NCBI GenBank assembly: GCA_013177805.1
Contig: JABLXU010000001.1
Span: 1-64,000, forward strand
DNA: 64,000 nt
Origin: Candidatus Omnitrophota bacterium
GTDB lineage: Bacteria > Hinthialibacterota > Hinthialibacteria > Hinthialibacterales > Hinthialibacteraceae
Direction of reading: 5' to 3'
Of the stretch, positions 55,366 through 63,809 are shown piece by piece. Both the position numbers and the translations under genes were made by a program. Below the pieces are notes generated by a model. The model ran no database searches and was not told the origin of the DNA. It was given only the letters and a program-made list of their open reading frames with translations. Each line of letters opens with the position of its first letter. Positions within the stretch are counted from its first letter, which is position 1.

Positions 55366-56274
55366 ATGAAAGGGTGTCAACAATTTGGAGGTGTTTGGAC
55401 CGAAAAAAAGTTGAAGTGTTTGAAGAAATATTTGTGCGCATATACTACGGCATTAAAAAACAAACCATTCGAATTAGTCTATATTGACGCCTTTGCGGGT
55501 ACGGGATACAGAACTCAGAATCCAGATCCCAATGAATTCAATGATCTTCTACCTGGATTTTCAGATGTAGAGGTTCAAGAATTTTTAAAAGGATCCGCCC
55601 GCATAGCTTTAGAAATAGAACCTCAATTTGATCATTATTATTTTATCGAACAAAATAAAAAACATTTCGAAGAATTAACGAAACTCAGAAATAGTTTCCC
55701 GAGATTGAGTAATCGAATCAACTTGATTAATGAAGATTCAAATAATTATCTGATTGAAATATGTACAAATTGGAATTGGAAAAAAAGACGAGCTATACTC
55801 TTCTTAGATCCTTATGGTATGAATGTTAATTGGACTACAGTTGAATCGATTGCAAAAACTGAAGCGATTGATATGTGGTACTTGTTCCCACTTGGAGTTG
55901 CAGTAAACCGATTGTTAAAGAAAGATGGGGAAATCTGCGATGCTTGGAAAACGAAGTTAGATACTATTTTTGGCACATCTAACTGGTATACGGCTTTTTA
56001 TAAGAATGAAGAACAAGAGTCTTTATTCGAAGATGATCCACATGTGCAAAAAACAGCCACTTATATAAAAATCAAAAATTTCTTTCTTAAAAGATTACAG
56101 GAAGAATTTGCTGATGTTTCTTCAAATCCTTTGGTATTATTGAATTCAAGGGGATGTCCTCTATACTTGTTTTGCTTTGCTGCGAGTAATAAAAAAGGCG
56201 CACCAATTGCTATACGAATTGCTAAAAATATATTAGATCACATGGGGAAAGATGGCCCTCAACTCCAAAATTGA
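55366..56274 (+). CDS. tcmP: Three-Cys-motif partner protein (TcmP family)
   Basis: The 302-aa protein matches the TcmP family, found next to three-Cys-motif (DUF5131) proteins. [16 protein letters not shown] lies at the N-terminus. A Rossmann-like [11 protein letters not shown] (39-49) resembles SAM-binding motif [18 protein letters not shown] and [11 protein letters not shown] (146-156) recall methyltransferase motif IV. The C-terminus ends in [18 protein letters not shown]. The enzymatic role is unproven; a methyltransferase-like fold is inferred from these motifs. The gene is close to one-third GC, far below its neighbours, and has its own promoter. Its last 23 bases overlap the DUF5131 start, where GC content returns to normal. 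Confidence 0.88.
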   Translation: MKGCQQFGGVWTEKKLKCLKKYLCAYTTALKNKPFELVYIDAFAGTGYRTQNPDPNEFNDLLPGFSDVEVQEFLKGSARIALEIEPQFDHYYFIEQNKKHFEELTKLRNSFPRLSNRINLINEDSNNYLIEICTNWNWKKRRAILFLDPYGMNVNWTTVESIAKTEAIDMWYLFPLGVAVNRLLKKDGEICDAWKTKLDTIFGTSNWYTAFYKNEEQESLFEDDPHVQKTATYIKIKNFFLKRLQEEFADVSSNPLVLLNSRGCPLYLFCFAASNKKGAPIAIRIAKNILDHMGKDGPQLQN

Positions 56275-57013
56275 ATGGACCGAATCCACCTGGAACCCGG
56301 TGACCGGGTGTTCCAAGATCAGCCCGGGGTGCAAGAATTGCTACGCGGAGCGTCTGGCCCTGCGCCTCCAGGCCATGGGGCAACCCAACTACGTAAACGG
56401 ATTCGATGTCACCCTGCATGATTACGCCGTCCCTCTTCCCTTGCAATGGAAAAAACCGCAAATCATCTTCGTGAACTCCATGAGCGATCTCTTTCATGAA
56501 GCGGTTCCCTTCGAATTCATCGAGAAGGTGTTCCAAACCATGGCCCGGGCGCGTTGGCATTGCTTCCAGGTATTGACCAAGCGCTCCGAGCGTTTGGTGG
56601 ATTTGAGCCCCCGCCTGCCTTGGAAAACAAACATCTGGATGGGTGTTAGTGTTGAAAACCAAGGCCAGGTCAATCGGATCGATCATCTCCGGAAAATTCC
56701 CGCCGCGGTGAAATTCCTTTCCTTGGAACCGTTATTAGGCCCACTACCCAACCTGGACTTGAGAGAAATTGATTGGGTGATCGTAGGTGGCGAGTCCGGG
56801 CCGGGCGCGCGGCCCATGAAAGCGGAGTGGGTGAAGGAAATCCGAAATCGATGCCTCGCCGCCCGCATTCCTTTTTTCTTTAAACAATGGGGTGGCGTCC
56901 GGAAAAAGAAAAACGGAAGGGAACTGGAAGGCCGGACCTGGGATGAAATGCCTCCTTTACCGCATTCATTCCAGGCTTCCATGACGGCCATGAATTTTTC
57001 GTACGCGCGGTAA
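56252..57013 (+). CDS. DUF5131 (phage Gp37/Gp68-like) three-Cys protein
   Basis: The 253-aa protein starts with [30 protein letters not shown] (given in parts: [14 protein letters not shown] and CKNCYAERL). The three cysteines C20, C27 and C30 form a Cx6CxxC motif like a radical-SAM cluster site. Further family landmarks are [33 protein letters not shown] and [11 protein letters not shown]. The family occurs in phages and bacteria with TcmP; the reaction is unknown, and an iron-sulfur/SAM enzyme is suspected. The start overlaps tcmP by 23 bases in another frame, implying coupled translation, but base composition here is like the host chromosome. Confidence 0.9.
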   Translation: MALNSKIEWTESTWNPVTGCSKISPGCKNCYAERLALRLQAMGQPNYVNGFDVTLHDYAVPLPLQWKKPQIIFVNSMSDLFHEAVPFEFIEKVFQTMARARWHCFQVLTKRSERLVDLSPRLPWKTNIWMGVSVENQGQVNRIDHLRKIPAAVKFLSLEPLLGPLPNLDLREIDWVIVGGESGPGARPMKAEWVKEIRNRCLAARIPFFFKQWGGVRKKKNGRELEGRTWDEMPPLPHSFQASMTAMNFSYAR

Positions 57014-57048
57014 AAAAATCCCACGGATCCGATCGTTCACTTCCCCCC

Positions 57049-57417
57049 TCACAAATACTGGATCAACCGGATCGGATTCCCCTCCACATCCTGAATTTCG
57101 GCCAGGAGGGAGTTGAAATCGCCGCGGGGCTCGAAGGTAAATTCCACCCCTTTTTCCTTAATCGACTGGCTGAAGGCGCGCAGGTCATCCACCTCCAGGC
57201 TGAAGCGGACAGTATTCTTGGCGGGATTGTGGCCTTCGATCACGCGCGGATCCCCTTGGTGCAAAGCCAAGTGCGCGCCGGGCAGTTCATACTCGACCCA
57301 CAAATCGGTGACGATGACCGGATCATGGAATCCCAGCACTTCCTCATAAAAACGGCGCATGCGGGCCATATCCTTCACATAGAGAAACACCATGTTGATG
57401 CGTTTGATCTTCGCCAT
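57049..57417 (-). CDS. VOC-superfamily protein
   Basis: This 122-aa protein has the glyoxalase/bleomycin-resistance fold: INMVFLYVKDMARMRRFYEEVLGF opens module 1, and VRFSLEVDDLRAF with IQDVEGNPIRLIQYL forms module 2. The first metal-ligand position (His in many glyoxalases) is Asn/Met here, so it may be a binding rather than catalytic member. ATG 57417 has GGAAGGAGA just upstream; a further Met at 57438 lies on that site. It converges on the DUF5131 gene and is divergent from the Gfo/Idh gene. Confidence 0.85.
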   Translation of the reverse strand: MAKIKRINMVFLYVKDMARMRRFYEEVLGFHDPVIVTDLWVEYELPGAHLALHQGDPRVIEGHNPAKNTVRFSLEVDDLRAFSQSIKEKGVEFTFEPRGDFNSLLAEIQDVEGNPIRLIQYL

Positions 57418-57603
57418 CCATCCTTCTCCTTCCTGCATTTTCGCGTCTCGCGCGAATCCGCCGTATTATATGAAAACCGCTCGCGGGAAAACAGGCTGGG
57501 CCGGGATGGCCAGGTCTATGTTGACGCCGCTTTTCGGGATGGTTTATAGTCTTAGATCAGATTCAGATCGGAGATCGTACTTTTGGAGAATGAGGAGAAC
57601 GGC

Positions 57604-58839
57604 ATGGGTGTCCAACCTGAAAGCGGAACGCTGTCCCGCCGGACTTTCACCACGGGATTGGCGGCCGTGGCGGCGGCCGGAATCATCCCCCGCTCCACGC
57701 GGGGTGCTAACGACCGCATCGGCATCGGGATCATCGGCTGCGGTGGACGGGGCCGCGATCATCTCCACACCTTGAACCAGGTCAAGGCAGCCGGCGAGGC
57801 CGTGGAGGTCACGGCGGTATGCGAAGTGTACCGTCCCCGGTTACAGGATGCCGCCGGGAAAACCGGGGCAAAGACCTATATGCATTACCAGGAACTGCTG
57901 CAAGATCCGGCGGTGGACGCGGTCTTGATCGCCACACCGGACCATTGGCACGGGTACCAGTTGATCGACGCCTGCGAAGCGGGGAAGGATGTTTATTGCG
58001 AAAAACCGCTGACCCATTGGCGGCAAGTGGAACTGACGCGCCGGGTGGTCCAGGCCGTCAACGTCTCCCAGCGCGTGGTTCAAACCGGTACCCAAACCTT
58101 GAGCAGCAGCGCCTGGACCCAGGCCGCCCGGACGATCCAGGAAGGAGCCATCGGCCGGCCGGTCCACGCGCAAGCCGGCTATTTCCGGAACGGCGACTGG
58201 GGCGAACGCATGCCCATCGATGATCCCAACGCGAAACCGGGAAACGATCTGCTGTGGGATACGTTCCTGGGCGACGCGCCCAAACGCGAGTTCAACGTCA
58301 GCCGGTTTTTCCAATGGCGGATGTATTGGGATTACGCGGGCGGCCCTTCCACCGATCTGTTCCCCCACACCTACGCCCCGCTCCTGCGGATGCTCAATAT
58401 CTCGTTTCCGGCCACGGTCAGCGCCTCGGGCGGCAAGTTCCGGTACAACGGCGAGCGCGAAGTCCCCGACACGTTCAACATGCTCCTCGATTTCCCCGAG
58501 GGAATCTCGGTGGTGCTGCTCTGCACGCTGGCCAACGATCATCCTCTGCCCACAGTTGTCCGGGGAGAAGAAGGAACCCTGCTGTTCGAAGGGGAGAATA
58601 TCATTGTGAAACCACAACCCGGTGTGGACCGGCCGCTCAAAGTGGATCCCATTCACCGTCCGGAATCAATGGTCGAATTCTGGCGCAATTTTTTGGCCTG
58701 CTGCCGCACCCGGGAGACCCCCTGGAGTCCGCTGGATCTGGCCTATCAAGCCCAGACGGCCCTGCAAATGGGGGTGTTCGCGCTCCATGAAAAAAAAGTG
58801 GTCCGTTTTAGTCGAGAAAAGGAAGCCCTTTTGCTATAA
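57604..58839 (+). CDS. Exported Gfo/Idh/MocA-family oxidoreductase
   Basis: The 411-aa protein has a Tat signal (LSRRTFTTGLAAVAAAGII, 10-28), the NAD-binding GIIGCGGRG (42-50) and catalytic-type EKPLTHW (133-139). It has the same overall layout as the protein at 34180 but low sequence similarity outside the motifs. NPDF-like substrate residues are not obvious. It would oxidise a sugar derivative in the periplasm with pre-bound cofactor. ATG 57604 has GAGGAG 6 bases upstream. An exported isomerase-like protein follows 109 bases later on the same strand, a likely functional pair. Confidence 0.87.
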   Translation: MGVQPESGTLSRRTFTTGLAAVAAAGIIPRSTRGANDRIGIGIIGCGGRGRDHLHTLNQVKAAGEAVEVTAVCEVYRPRLQDAAGKTGAKTYMHYQELLQDPAVDAVLIATPDHWHGYQLIDACEAGKDVYCEKPLTHWRQVELTRRVVQAVNVSQRVVQTGTQTLSSSAWTQAARTIQEGAIGRPVHAQAGYFRNGDWGERMPIDDPNAKPGNDLLWDTFLGDAPKREFNVSRFFQWRMYWDYAGGPSTDLFPHTYAPLLRMLNISFPATVSASGGKFRYNGEREVPDTFNMLLDFPEGISVVLLCTLANDHPLPTVVRGEEGTLLFEGENIIVKPQPGVDRPLKVDPIHRPESMVEFWRNFLACCRTRETPWSPLDLAYQAQTALQMGVFALHEKKVVRFSREKEALLL

Positions 58840-58948
58840 TGGGCGAGTTCAAACGAACCTCTCGTGAGGAAGGAAACAGCGGCGTGCCGTTCCCCGCTTT
58901 CTTTCATCAGAGTTGGTCTCTTCCAAGAAAAAAGAAAGGTGTGCCATC

Positions 58949-60514
58949 ATGAACATCCCTCCCGCGAATTCGTTTTCCAACCCGTGCCGTTGTTGTATGT
59001 CGCGCTCCTGTCCCAGCCGTCCCCAAGGAATCACCCGGCGGGGCTTCATGGCCGGCATGGGAACCGCCGCGGCCGGCACAATGGCGCTGACCACGATCGG
59101 CGCCGCCGTTTCGGCGCAGGAAGTGCAACGAATCGAACCCATCCGTTTGCCCCTGAAAGTCCAACCGGTCTTCACGTACCACATCCCCACCCGGCGCGAA
59201 GGCACCAGCTGGCGCGGCTGGGGGGGCATCCATACGGAACAAGACGCCGCCGGGGAACGCGACCGCATCACCCGGGAACTGGATGAAATGAAACAAAGCG
59301 CCGAGTTCCCCCTGGAAATCCGTCCCGTGGCCATGGTCCGGAACAACGCCGAGGCGGCCCAACTGGTGAAGGGCGATCATGATGTGATGCTTATGTACGC
59401 CGGCACTTCTGGCGGGGACGTGCTGGAAACCCTGACCGATCCCAAGAAGTGGACAATCATTTTCCTGCGCCACAAGTCGGGCCCGGTGTATGTCTGGTAT
59501 GAAATCATCCACAACCGCTTTTTGCGCAAAACAGTGGACGAATACGGCCAGCCGGGTGTCAGCAACCAGGACGTCGTGGTGGACCGCCATGACGAAGTGC
59601 TGTGGCGGCTGCGGGCGCTTTCCGGTTTGAAAAATACCATTGGCAAAAAGATTCTCTGCATCGGCGGCGCCAGCGGCTGGGGCGAGGGCGGCCAGAAAGC
59701 GCCGCAATTGACCCAGGATGTCTTCAAGATGAACCTGGTGGATGTGTCCTACGACGAATTAGGTAAACGCATCGCCCGGTTCAACCAGAATGCTTCGCTG
59801 GTGAAAAAAAGCCAGGCGGACGCCAAGAAATTCCTGAGCCAGGACGGCATCACCCTCGAAACCGATGAGGATTTCGTTGCCAAGTGCTACCTGCTCACCG
59901 AAGTCTTCCACGAACTGATGGCCGAGCACCAAACCGATGCCCTCACCATCAACGCTTGCATGGGCACCATCATGCAGGTCTCGAAAACCACGGCCTGCAT
60001 GCCCCTCAACTTCCTGAACGACGACGGTTACCTGGCTTTCTGCGAGTCGGACTTCGTGGTGATCCCCTCGGGCGTGCTTCTGCATTACATTTCCGGAAAA
60101 CCCCAGTTCTTAAACGACCCCACGTATCCTCACGATGGCGTGGTCACCCTGGCCCATTGCACCGCCCCGCGCAAAATGGACGGGGAAAATTACGAACCCG
60201 CCCGCATCCTGACCCACTTCGAGTCCGACTTCGGCGCGGCGCCCAAGGTGGAAATGAAACTGGGGCAGACGATCACGGTCATCGATCCGGACTTCAACTT
60301 CAAACGGTGGCTGGGATTCGAAGGTGAAATCATCGACAACCCGTTCTTGGACATCTGCCGTTCTCAAATCGATGTGCAAATCAACGGGAGCACGGAAAAA
60401 CTGAACGAGGAAACCCGTGGCTTCCACTGGATGGTCTGCTACGACAATTATCTCAAGGAAACCGGCTACGCGTTGAGCAAACTGGGCATCGAGTGGATGA
60501 ACTTGAGCGTATAA
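58949..60514 (+). CDS. Exported L-fucose/L-arabinose isomerase-like protein
   Basis: The 521-aa protein has a Tat signal TRRGFMAGMGTAAAGTMALT (29-48), preceded by an unusual Cys-rich stretch with C13, C15, C16 and C21. The mature part matches the sugar-isomerase (FucI/AraA-like) fold. The N-terminal domain contains EIRPVAMVRNNAEA. A central domain has GKKILCIGGASGWGEGG, and the C-terminal part has FCESDFVVIPSG and TLAHCTAPRKM. Related proteins are often non-catalytic or interconvert aldose and ketose. Export of this family is rare. It is likely paired with the Gfo/Idh upstream. AAAGGTG lies 8 bases ahead of the ATG; a strong terminator follows. Confidence 0.8.
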   Translation: MNIPPANSFSNPCRCCMSRSCPSRPQGITRRGFMAGMGTAAAGTMALTTIGAAVSAQEVQRIEPIRLPLKVQPVFTYHIPTRREGTSWRGWGGIHTEQDAAGERDRITRELDEMKQSAEFPLEIRPVAMVRNNAEAAQLVKGDHDVMLMYAGTSGGDVLETLTDPKKWTIIFLRHKSGPVYVWYEIIHNRFLRKTVDEYGQPGVSNQDVVVDRHDEVLWRLRALSGLKNTIGKKILCIGGASGWGEGGQKAPQLTQDVFKMNLVDVSYDELGKRIARFNQNASLVKKSQADAKKFLSQDGITLETDEDFVAKCYLLTEVFHELMAEHQTDALTINACMGTIMQVSKTTACMPLNFLNDDGYLAFCESDFVVIPSGVLLHYISGKPQFLNDPTYPHDGVVTLAHCTAPRKMDGENYEPARILTHFESDFGAAPKVEMKLGQTITVIDPDFNFKRWLGFEGEIIDNPFLDICRSQIDVQINGSTEKLNEETRGFHWMVCYDNYLKETGYALSKLGIEWMNLSV

Positions 60515-60570
60515 TCCGGCGGGCGCGATATGGTGCCCGTCTAGGCTGAACCAGTCATTCCGATTTTCCA

Positions 60571-60600
60571 ATCCCCTGGATGATTCCAGGGGATTTTTTT
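60571..60600 (+). terminator. Rho-independent terminator
   Basis: A perfect 10-bp stem (ATCCCCTGGA / TCCAGGGGAT, loop TGAT) is followed by seven T. It ends the Gfo/Idh-isomerase transcript, 56 bases after the stop. Confidence 0.9.
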
Positions 60601-60681
60601 CTCACCAACGAAATGGAATTCCGTTCCGCGGCTCTCTCCTGGCTGGTCGTTCTTCCTTGCGGCTGAGGTATGAATCCGCGA

Positions 60682-61938
60682 TTACCGCGGATCCGCGTCG
60701 CGGGCAAAGCGGAAGCCGAAGGAGCGGCCGATTTCCGCACCCGAGCGGGCGAAACGGTGCGTGGTACGGGCGTAATAGGCGTTGAAGTTCCAGGATCCGC
60801 CACGCAGGACGCGCAGATGCCTATCGAATTCCTTCAGATGGATTTTCGCGCCGGGGTATGCCCGAAAGAACGAGTTTACCCATTCAAAGACATTGCCCGC
60901 CATATCCTCCACTCCGAAGGGGCTTTCTCCCTGGGGATAACTGCCCACCGGGGCGGTGTCGTGCCGGTTGGATTCCCACGTGTTGGCGCGGTTGGAATCG
61001 AAGGTATCGCCCCACGGGTACAAGCGGGGTTTCGGACCATGGGCCGCGTATTCCCATTCTTCTTCCGTAGGCAGCCGGCCGCCTTTCCAAAGACAATAAG
61101 CCTCCGCGTCCACAAACGAAACCCAGTTGACCGGATGGGTTTCCAATCCTGGGGGGATCGCGCCATCAGTCCAGTGGCGCGGCGGGGCGTGACCGGTGGC
61201 GTGGACAAACTCGGCGTATTCCTGGTTGGTCACCTCGTAGCGGCTGATGTAAAAGGCCGCGACATGCACTTTGTGCGGGGGCATTTCGCCGGGATCGCCA
61301 CTGTTGGAGCCGATCACCGTCCAGCCTTCAGGGATGTAGATCATCCCCGGGTATTTATTTTTCACGGCGTCCGGAACGGCGTCCGGCTGCGTGGCCGGGG
61401 AAGTCGTACCGGCGCCGGATTCCTCTCCCAGCAGCGCCTTTTCGATTTGGAAGGCTTCGCTGATCAGTTGACGTCCCCATTCGCCCATCAGTTCCGAACT
61501 GGTCAGGTTCGAACCGTAGCGGTGCACGGTTTTGATAAACAGGGCGCCCGGGACATCGATCACGCGCAAGGTGACTTCGATCTGAGCGCCTTGCCGCTTG
61601 AAATAGCCGGCCATGACCTGATCGGCCCCCAACAACCGTCCCATGGCCGCGAAGCAGGGCAGCTCATGGCAGGGATAGGGAAACGAGTTGGCTTTGAGAA
61701 TCGAGAGCATGGACGCGCGGCTTAGGACGCGGTAGAGGCCGGTGCGGTCCACCTCGCGCCGGATGAACTCGCTGAACGCCTGGGCTTCGGTGACCGAAGT
61801 CTGTTCGTCCATGGGGCGCAGGTCGGTAATGACCAGCAAGGGAGAGAGTTGAATTTCACCGGCCGGCGTCCCGGGGACAAGCCACCCCAAGGAGGCGATG
61901 AAACCCAATAAGGCCCAACCAGGGCGAATCCAGGACAT
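60682..61938 (-). CDS. SUMF1-family protein with N-terminal secreted domain
   Basis: The 418-aa protein has a signal peptide (MSWIRPGWALLGFIASLGWL, cut near AGE). An N-terminal domain of about 150 residues follows (SPLLVITDLRPMD through LLGADQVMAGYFKRQG), which resembles the nucleotide-free TolB/CsgG-like fold of outer-membrane assembly proteins. A SUMF1/FGE-type domain from about residue 205 has MIYIPEGWTVIGSNSGDPGEMP, RYEVTNQEYAEFV, LPTEEEWEYAA, GNVFEW and RGGSWN. The catalytic cysteines of true FGE are not in place. The start at 61938 lies 4 bases after the TPR gene stop, so the two form an operon; GTG 61962 is an alternative. Confidence 0.8.
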   Translation of the reverse strand: MSWIRPGWALLGFIASLGWLVPGTPAGEIQLSPLLVITDLRPMDEQTSVTEAQAFSEFIRREVDRTGLYRVLSRASMLSILKANSFPYPCHELPCFAAMGRLLGADQVMAGYFKRQGAQIEVTLRVIDVPGALFIKTVHRYGSNLTSSELMGEWGRQLISEAFQIEKALLGEESGAGTTSPATQPDAVPDAVKNKYPGMIYIPEGWTVIGSNSGDPGEMPPHKVHVAAFYISRYEVTNQEYAEFVHATGHAPPRHWTDGAIPPGLETHPVNWVSFVDAEAYCLWKGGRLPTEEEWEYAAHGPKPRLYPWGDTFDSNRANTWESNRHDTAPVGSYPQGESPFGVEDMAGNVFEWVNSFFRAYPGAKIHLKEFDRHLRVLRGGSWNFNAYYARTTHRFARSGAEIGRSFGFRFARDADPR

Positions 61939-61942
61939 GACG

Positions 61943-62734
61943 TCAGCTGCTGCGGAAACCACGGCTTTGCATCCGCTCGATCAACTCGTTGAGATGATCG
62001 CGGGCGGACGCATGGTTCGGATCGATTTCCAGGGCGCGTTCAAATTCCAGGCGGGCTTGATCGAATTTCCGGTCGCTCTCGTGGATGCGGCCAAGGATGT
62101 AATAAATTTCGGCGCTGTTGGGATTGAGTTCTTCGGCTTTGGCCAGTTCGAGGATGGCGACTTCGTCATGACCATGATTGTAGTACAGATAGGCAATGCG
62201 GGCGTGCGTGTCGCTCATCTTGCGGATGACTTGGCGGGCCAGTGATTCCTCCGGCTCCATTTCCAACACGCGCTGAAATTCACTGAGCGCTTTCTTATAC
62301 TCTTGCTCGGCCAGCAATTGCTCCCCTTTTTCGATGCCCGCGTTCCATTGCCGTTTCTTCTGGTTGTATTGGATGGTCTGGATTTGCTTTTTGGCGTTGT
62401 CGTGGCTGGGATTGCGGTTCAATACTTCCAGATAATCCAGAATGGCGCGGTTCTCATCGCCTTTGGTTTCGAAAAACCGGCCGCGCCGGAAATAGAATTC
62501 TGGTTCCGGTTCCTTCTGGAAAGAATGGATTTGGTCTTTTTGCAAGACCACATATTCACCCGCCACGGTTTCCAAAACGATCACTTGGGCGGAATTCTCC
62601 AAAATGCGTCCTTCCAGCGGGCCTTTGGCCATGCTGATCAAATCGCTGTATCCCGGGAGGCATACGCTAAGGAAGCCACCAGCCAAAACCAGAATCCGCA
62701 ACAAGTGAAGCGATAGGATTTTTCCATATTTCAT
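61943..62734 (-). CDS. Secreted tetratricopeptide-repeat protein
   Basis: The 263-aa product has a signal-like N-terminus (MKYGKILSLHLLRILVLAGG). A short beta domain comes first (MAKGPLEGRILENSAQVIVLETVAGEYVVL, residues 35-65), resembling a small SH3-like module. TPR units follow, including YFRRGRFFETKGDENRAILDYLEVL, LAEQEYKKALSEFQRVLEMEP and EIYYILGRIHESDRKFDQARLEFERALEIDP. It probably scaffolds other envelope proteins, perhaps the SUMF1 protein encoded immediately downstream. I chose ATG 62734 with GGAGGGGG 9 bases ahead; TTG 62740 is also in frame. Confidence 0.82.
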   Translation of the reverse strand: MKYGKILSLHLLRILVLAGGFLSVCLPGYSDLISMAKGPLEGRILENSAQVIVLETVAGEYVVLQKDQIHSFQKEPEPEFYFRRGRFFETKGDENRAILDYLEVLNRNPSHDNAKKQIQTIQYNQKKRQWNAGIEKGEQLLAEQEYKKALSEFQRVLEMEPEESLARQVIRKMSDTHARIAYLYYNHGHDEVAILELAKAEELNPNSAEIYYILGRIHESDRKFDQARLEFERALEIDPNHASARDHLNELIERMQSRGFRSS

Positions 62735-62740
62735 GGCCAA

Positions 62741-62957
62741 TAACCCCCTCCATGGAGGATCACGTCCTTTTTCACTCGTCCATGCCCCGGTGTCCAGGCT
62801 CCTTATTTTATCATAAAAGAGACGGGAAGGGGGAGTCCATTTTTTAAAGCGGGAGGGATTCGAATCCGGCCGGGAGCTTCTCTGCCTTGCCGCGGAGTAT
62901 CACCAGGGTCGAAATCCGGGGCGGCTTACAGGGGATGCATCCCTTTTTGCGATACCC
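62741..62957. other. Intergenic region with tRNA-like fragment
   Basis: No gene was seen. GGGATTCGAATCC at about 62855-62867 looks like the T-arm of a tRNA on the minus strand, but the rest of a cloverleaf is missing. Confidence 0.4.
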
Positions 62958-63809
62958 TTATGGGGGGAAAGCATGATTCCGCCGGGTGATAGGCGTGACC
63001 GGCTTGGCATAACAGTATAGGCACTGGTGAGGACACGGCATTGTGTAGCTGCCGATATCGGAGCTTTTTGTGCAGCCGCAATCGGGCCGCTGGCTGACGT
63101 CCCGGGCCTGAGAACAAGGCTCTCCCGCCAGGCGGCTCAGCAGCGGGCCATGGATACAGCGGCCTTGGATGACTCCCTCCGCTGCCAACAACTCGTTATG
63201 ACAACAGGACTCCAACGTGATGCCCCGCGGCCGGGCATACGCGCTCCATTCGGACAGGATATCCAATTTTTGAGACAAGGGCGGATCGTAATAATCCAGG
63301 GATTGGCATGCGTCCCGGCGTTTGACCTTGTTGTACCAAGTCACGAACGAAAACGTGCAGCGGGTCACACCCAATCCGGCCATGAAATCACAAAGGAAAG
63401 GAAACGCGCCGAGGTTGTTCCGGCGGCCGCCGTCCCAGAAGACGATCGGATCAAAGCGCCAGTTGATATGACCGGCTGACCACCGGGCAACGAGTTCCCG
63501 TGCCTGCTGAAGCCGTTCCTCCAAGGGAGGAACGCCCCGTTCCCATTCGGGGCAATCCACCAGGCTGAAATTGAAGTACCAGTTATAAGCCGGATCGCGG
63601 GAGACAGGCGAGTCCAAAAAAGGGCGGAAATTCTTCGACCAGAGGACGATGGTGTGCGTGTCCTCCGGCCGCAGGCTGACGCGGTAGGTTTTATCCTTTA
63701 CCACCGGATTGCGCACATCCACATATCCCTGGCGGAGATGATACTCCAGCCAGCGCATGTAGAAGCCGGGAATATCGGTGCGCCGCGAGGCGGAAACCAC
63801 AGTGCGCAT
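62958..63809 (-). CDS. DUF1848 protein with C-terminal CxxxCxxC
   Basis: The 283-aa protein matches the DUF1848 family. SASRRTDIPGFYMRWL lies at the N-terminus, with RNPVVKDKTYRVSL and IVLWSKNFRPFL after it. The C-terminal cysteine group comprises CGC (244-246), SSDIGSYTMPCPHQC and C259-x3-C263-x2-C266 followed by YA. A CxxxCxxC at the C-terminus resembles the radical-SAM cluster site, but its location is unlike standard radical-SAM enzymes, which have it near the N-terminus. The family function is unknown. It stands alone near the right edge. Confidence 0.88.
   Translation of the reverse strand: MRTVVSASRRTDIPGFYMRWLEYHLRQGYVDVRNPVVKDKTYRVSLRPEDTHTIVLWSKNFRPFLDSPVSRDPAYNWYFNFSLVDCPEWERGVPPLEERLQQARELVARWSAGHINWRFDPIVFWDGGRRNNLGAFPFLCDFMAGLGVTRCTFSFVTWYNKVKRRDACQSLDYYDPPLSQKLDILSEWSAYARPRGITLESCCHNELLAAEGVIQGRCIHGPLLSRLAGEPCSQARDVSQRPDCGCTKSSDIGSYTMPCPHQCLYCYAKPVTPITRRNHAFPP

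Noticed and set aside
55366..57013. Restriction-modification system
   Set aside because: TcmP has methyltransferase-like motifs, but there is no endonuclease or specificity gene nearby, and the partner is DUF5131; the pair is not a known R-M type.
62845..62940. Possible tRNA gene on the minus strand (GGGATTCGAATCC T-arm-like motif)
   Set aside because: No anticodon arm, D-arm or matching acceptor stem could be built around it; the T-stem closing pair is also wrong.
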